NCBI RefSeq assembly: GCF_026210795.1
Contig: NC_089431.1
Coordinates: forward strand, 1,674,001 to 1,738,000
Length of the DNA: 64,000 nucleotides
Source: Rhizophagus irregularis
Lineage: Eukaryota > Glomeromycota > Glomeromycetes > Glomerales > Glomeraceae
Direction of reading: 5' to 3'
Shown: piece by piece, positions 61,995-64,000 of the stretch
Layout of the letters: every line of letters starts with the position of its first letter
Position numbering within the stretch: the first letter of the stretch is position 1
Translations under genes and position numbers: made by a program
Notes under the pieces: model-generated
The model's input: the letters and a program-made list of their open reading frames with translations, nothing else
What the model was told of the DNA's origin: nothing
Database searches by the model: none

Positions 61995-62306
61995 ATGGGA
62001 GGCAGAAAAAAGCTGACACCTTGGAATTTTTATTATTATCCATATATTCTTAGGACTGGAGAAGTGTGCAATCGGAGATGCTATGATCCAAAGGGATGTA
62101 AAGTCCATCGAAATTCTAGGCAAGTTCTTTGCAAAGAACCCAGGTGTAAAGAGAATACAAGATCCAAATATGACTATTGCGATACGCATGCAAAAAAACA
62201 TAGATCAAGGGAACATTATCATCAGAAAAAGCAGGCTAAGTTGGCTTCGACAGAGATACTGGTAGGTAATTTAGATATAAACAAAAATAATACGACTTGT
62301 CACTAG
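61995..62306 (+). CDS. Element A Cys/His-rich small protein
   Basis: A protein of 103 residues. It contains CNRRCYDPKGCKVHRNSRQV then LCKEPRCKENTRSKYDYCDT and HAKKH, a regular C3H-C2...C-H pattern that suggests two zinc sites, followed by a Lys/His/Gln-rich tail. Divergent from the polymerase gene (70 bp apart), so the two may share a promoter. Likely nucleic-acid binding. Not a family I can name. It is the last gene I attach to element A. Confidence 0.55.
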   Translation: MGGRKKLTPWNFYYYPYILRTGEVCNRRCYDPKGCKVHRNSRQVLCKEPRCKENTRSKYDYCDTHAKKHRSREHYHQKKQAKLASTEILVGNLDINKNNTTCH

Positions 62307-62436
62307 TGATACGATCCCTTTGGGATTCACTAGAAAAATCCGTCCAAGTTTACTGGGACGAGTTAGGATGGAAACCAGGACGGAAAATTATAGCTAAATG
62401 GCATTGTCGAATCGAACTAAAGGGAATTTGAATACC

Positions 62437-62643
62437 CGTCCTAGTTGTCATAGTTGTTCTAGAAAAAACGCAAGATCCCAGACTTTTTTATTTTTTTACA
62501 TATAGGTATATATAGCATACATATATAACATACATACATAGCATGCATACATAACATACATACATAGCATGCATAAGATATAAAAAATCGGTTTTTCCTA
62601 GAACTTTACTTTTTACTAGGACAACTATGACAACTAGGACATA
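62437..62643. repeat. Foldback repeat of TCCTAGTTGTCATAGTTGT type
   Basis: GTCCTAGTTGTCATAGTTGT (62438) is mirrored by ACAACTATGACAACTAGGAC (to about 62640). Between the arms is a CATACATAGCATGCATA simple repeat (62510-62580). More copies of the word GTCCTAGTT occur to about 62750. It could be the decayed terminus of element A or a small foldback element. Confidence 0.55.
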
Positions 62644-63690
62644 GTATATAAGAACAAGTTAGATCAAAGAAAGAAGCTTTTCTCCTATATCAAAACCCGT
62701 CCTAGTTCCCGTCCTAGTTGACCCAATAACTTAGACAACTAGGACAGAATTTTTAGAACGAAATCCATCTCAAAAATATGTTTACATATTGCACCTCCAA
62801 TTCTTTACTAACCAACCATCCGCCAGACTGGAGCTAGGAAGATTTCAGAAATATATGGATACAAAAATATGTGATACAAATGCATATATATTGGATTCCA
62901 GAAATGTTCCAGAAATGTTTCCATTACTAGCCCGTAACTATGAATGGCTGTTCTGGTGATGGAACAGTATCACGTGTCTGGCGCAGTACCGGCCAGCATT
63001 ATTCCACAATTTCGGTCAGAACTTTGGGTATAAGAAGTCGGCATCCAAGCTGACATTCCATAACACTTCCATGATGGTTCCTCACTAGTTCCATGACAGC
63101 TTCACAGAAGTTCTAGGACACTATCAAGTCACCATCATGGTACTAAGCTGGATCCTCGAATCATATGCCCAAAAGATCGGCCAAAATTATGGTATAGTGC
63201 TGGCCAAAATTAATCGCAGATCTACTGCACCACCTAACATGATATTTTTTTACCATATTTCAGCATTTTGATAGATAACAAAATAGGTAAAAAAGAAAAG
63301 CACCCTCGAATCCTTAACAGACAACCAAAGAGGCGCAGAATGGCAAAAACTTCATCATAAAACTTAGAATCCAAATAATTGCAGACAGGCTGGACCTCCA
63401 ACATAGAATTTAATAACCAATCAACCATAGAATCCCAATAACATAAATTATATTAGAAAACGATTATTGGCGCAGAGAACCAAACAAAAATAGGTACATT
63501 TTGATTATTTAGTAACAGTAATATTTAGGTTATTTAATCACATGATCACAAATAATAAATGGGAAAAAGCTAAAGAAAAGCGGATTCAAAGGGAAGGAAT
63601 AGTAAGAAAAATAACTAGGTATACAAAATTGTCACAAACAGGTTATTTAGTTAGAGTATTTAATCATATTTAGGTTATTAACTTTAGATT
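62644..63690. other. Non-coding right flank
   Basis: No gene can be supported. A less AT-rich stretch (62820-63210) has repeated words such as CCAGAAATGTT and CCATGATGGT/ACCATCATGGT, the latter pair being inverted. It looks like decayed transposon sequence. A 64-codon minus-strand frame (63234-63428) has no recognisable domain. Confidence 0.4.
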
Positions 63691-63830
63691 ATTTAGATAT
63701 ATTTAAATTATTTAGTTATATTTAGATTATTTATAGTCATACTTAGATTATTTAGTTATATTTAGATTATTTATAGTCATACTTAGATTATTTAGTTATA
63801 GTTAGATTATTTTATTATTAAATAACCTAG
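63690..63830. repeat. Tandem 40-bp repeat
   Basis: TTATAGTCATACTTAGATTA starts at 63731 and again at 63771 (40-bp period), within a longer stretch of TTAGATTATTTAGTTATA words. No gene. Confidence 0.7.
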
Positions 63831-63834
63831 TCTA

Positions 63835-63884
63835 AGCCGTTTATGACTAAATAATATAATTATATTATTTAGTCATAAACGGCT
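63835..63884. repeat. Perfect 50-bp palindrome
   Basis: From AGCCGTTTATGACTAAATAA to its exact reverse complement, with no spacer (25 + 25 bases). Located directly after the 40-bp tandem repeat. It can form a cruciform or hairpin. Confidence 0.9.
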
Positions 63885-64000
63885 AGTGTATTTCTTTTAA
63901 AAAATACTGTGATATTTCATAAAAAATATTTTTTTTTACTATTTTTATTTTTAAACTACTTGAATTTATAATTAATGAAAGAATTAATTTAAAATTCATG

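Larger units (their letters stand above)
22838..62306. mobile_element. Element A: old, broken Polinton-like virus element with Gag-type capsid gene
   Basis: Limits are the outermost genes I can attach to it; terminal repeats were not found. After removing element B (22.5 kb) and the 3.5-kb insertion in its polymerase, about 13-14 kb remains. Parts from left to right are a coiled-coil protein, the tail of a packaging ATPase, [element B], the head of the ATPase, an integrase fused to a nuclease domain, a Gag-like region with zinc knuckle, a retropepsin-like protein, an HTH protein, a coiled-coil membrane protein, a small unknown protein, an RNA-primed-type family B DNA polymerase and a Cys/His-rich protein. 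The ATPase, integrase and DNA polymerase are the core set of Polinton/Maverick-type elements. No jelly-roll capsid gene is seen. It is broken, with two large insertions, one MITE and roughly half a dozen smaller breaks, so it is clearly older than element B. Confidence 0.7.

Noticed and set aside
63234-63428. A 64-codon minus-strand frame that looks weakly protein-like
   Set aside because: No recognisable domain, no neighbours, and flanks of decayed repeats; too little to call.

Overview
The window looks like a piece of a very AT-rich, transposon-packed fungal genome, most likely an arbuscular mycorrhizal fungus (Glomeromycotina, Rhizophagus-like). That assignment is inference. It rests on short GT-AG introns with T-rich acceptors, a Uma2-type PD-(D/E)XK gene of a kind I recall as common in these fungi, and the dense nesting of elements. 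Only about three host genes can be defended: an exon-rich gene at the left edge (775-2235), a coiled-coil gene with an in-frame TGA (15971-16816), and a six-exon Uma2-like gene (17695-19032, minus strand).

Layout. 1-3463 holds the first host gene and AT-rich repeats. 3464-15095 is a young, whole-looking Ty3/Gypsy LTR element. It has 1237-bp LTRs, a 4-bp target duplication, Gag, protease, RT-RNase H and integrase reading frames, plus two oddities: a thymidylate-kinase-like domain fused behind RNase H and a roughly 650-residue N-terminal extension on Gag. It landed in a tandem array of a 160-bp repeat. 15096-22789 holds repeats, small MITE-like elements, the two other host genes, and a 2-kb TIR element lying between two short reading frames.

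About 22.8-62.3 kb is a nest of virus-like DNA elements. The outer, older element A (Polinton-like, broken) carries a packaging ATPase, an integrase fused to a nuclease domain, a Gag-like protein with zinc knuckle, a retropepsin-like protein, an HTH protein, a tail-anchored coiled-coil protein and an RNA-primed-type family B DNA polymerase. Element B (23531-46040, 460-bp TIRs, younger, also broken) inserted into A's ATPase gene. B has its own integrase with chromodomain, retropepsin-like and Gag-like genes, ATPase, 2-Cys adaptor protein, F-box protein, protein-primed-type DNA polymerase and SF3 helicase. A full-length 8.2-kb LINE (30921-39092) sits inside B. A 3.5-kb TIR insertion (56234-59727) lies inside A's polymerase region; it holds a tRNA-like segment, a dense array of hairpins and a striking array of mini-exons flanked by perfect intron signals.

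The main novelty candidates are these. (1) Two related Polinton-like DNA elements have a retrotransposon-type Gag and aspartic protease where a jelly-roll capsid and cysteine protease would be expected, with interchangeable polymerase modules. (2) An LTR retrotransposon carries a nucleotide-kinase domain in pol. (3) A mini-exon array has its donor sites and branch points placed in hairpins. The last 1.7 kb is non-coding, with foldback repeats and a perfect 50-bp palindrome.
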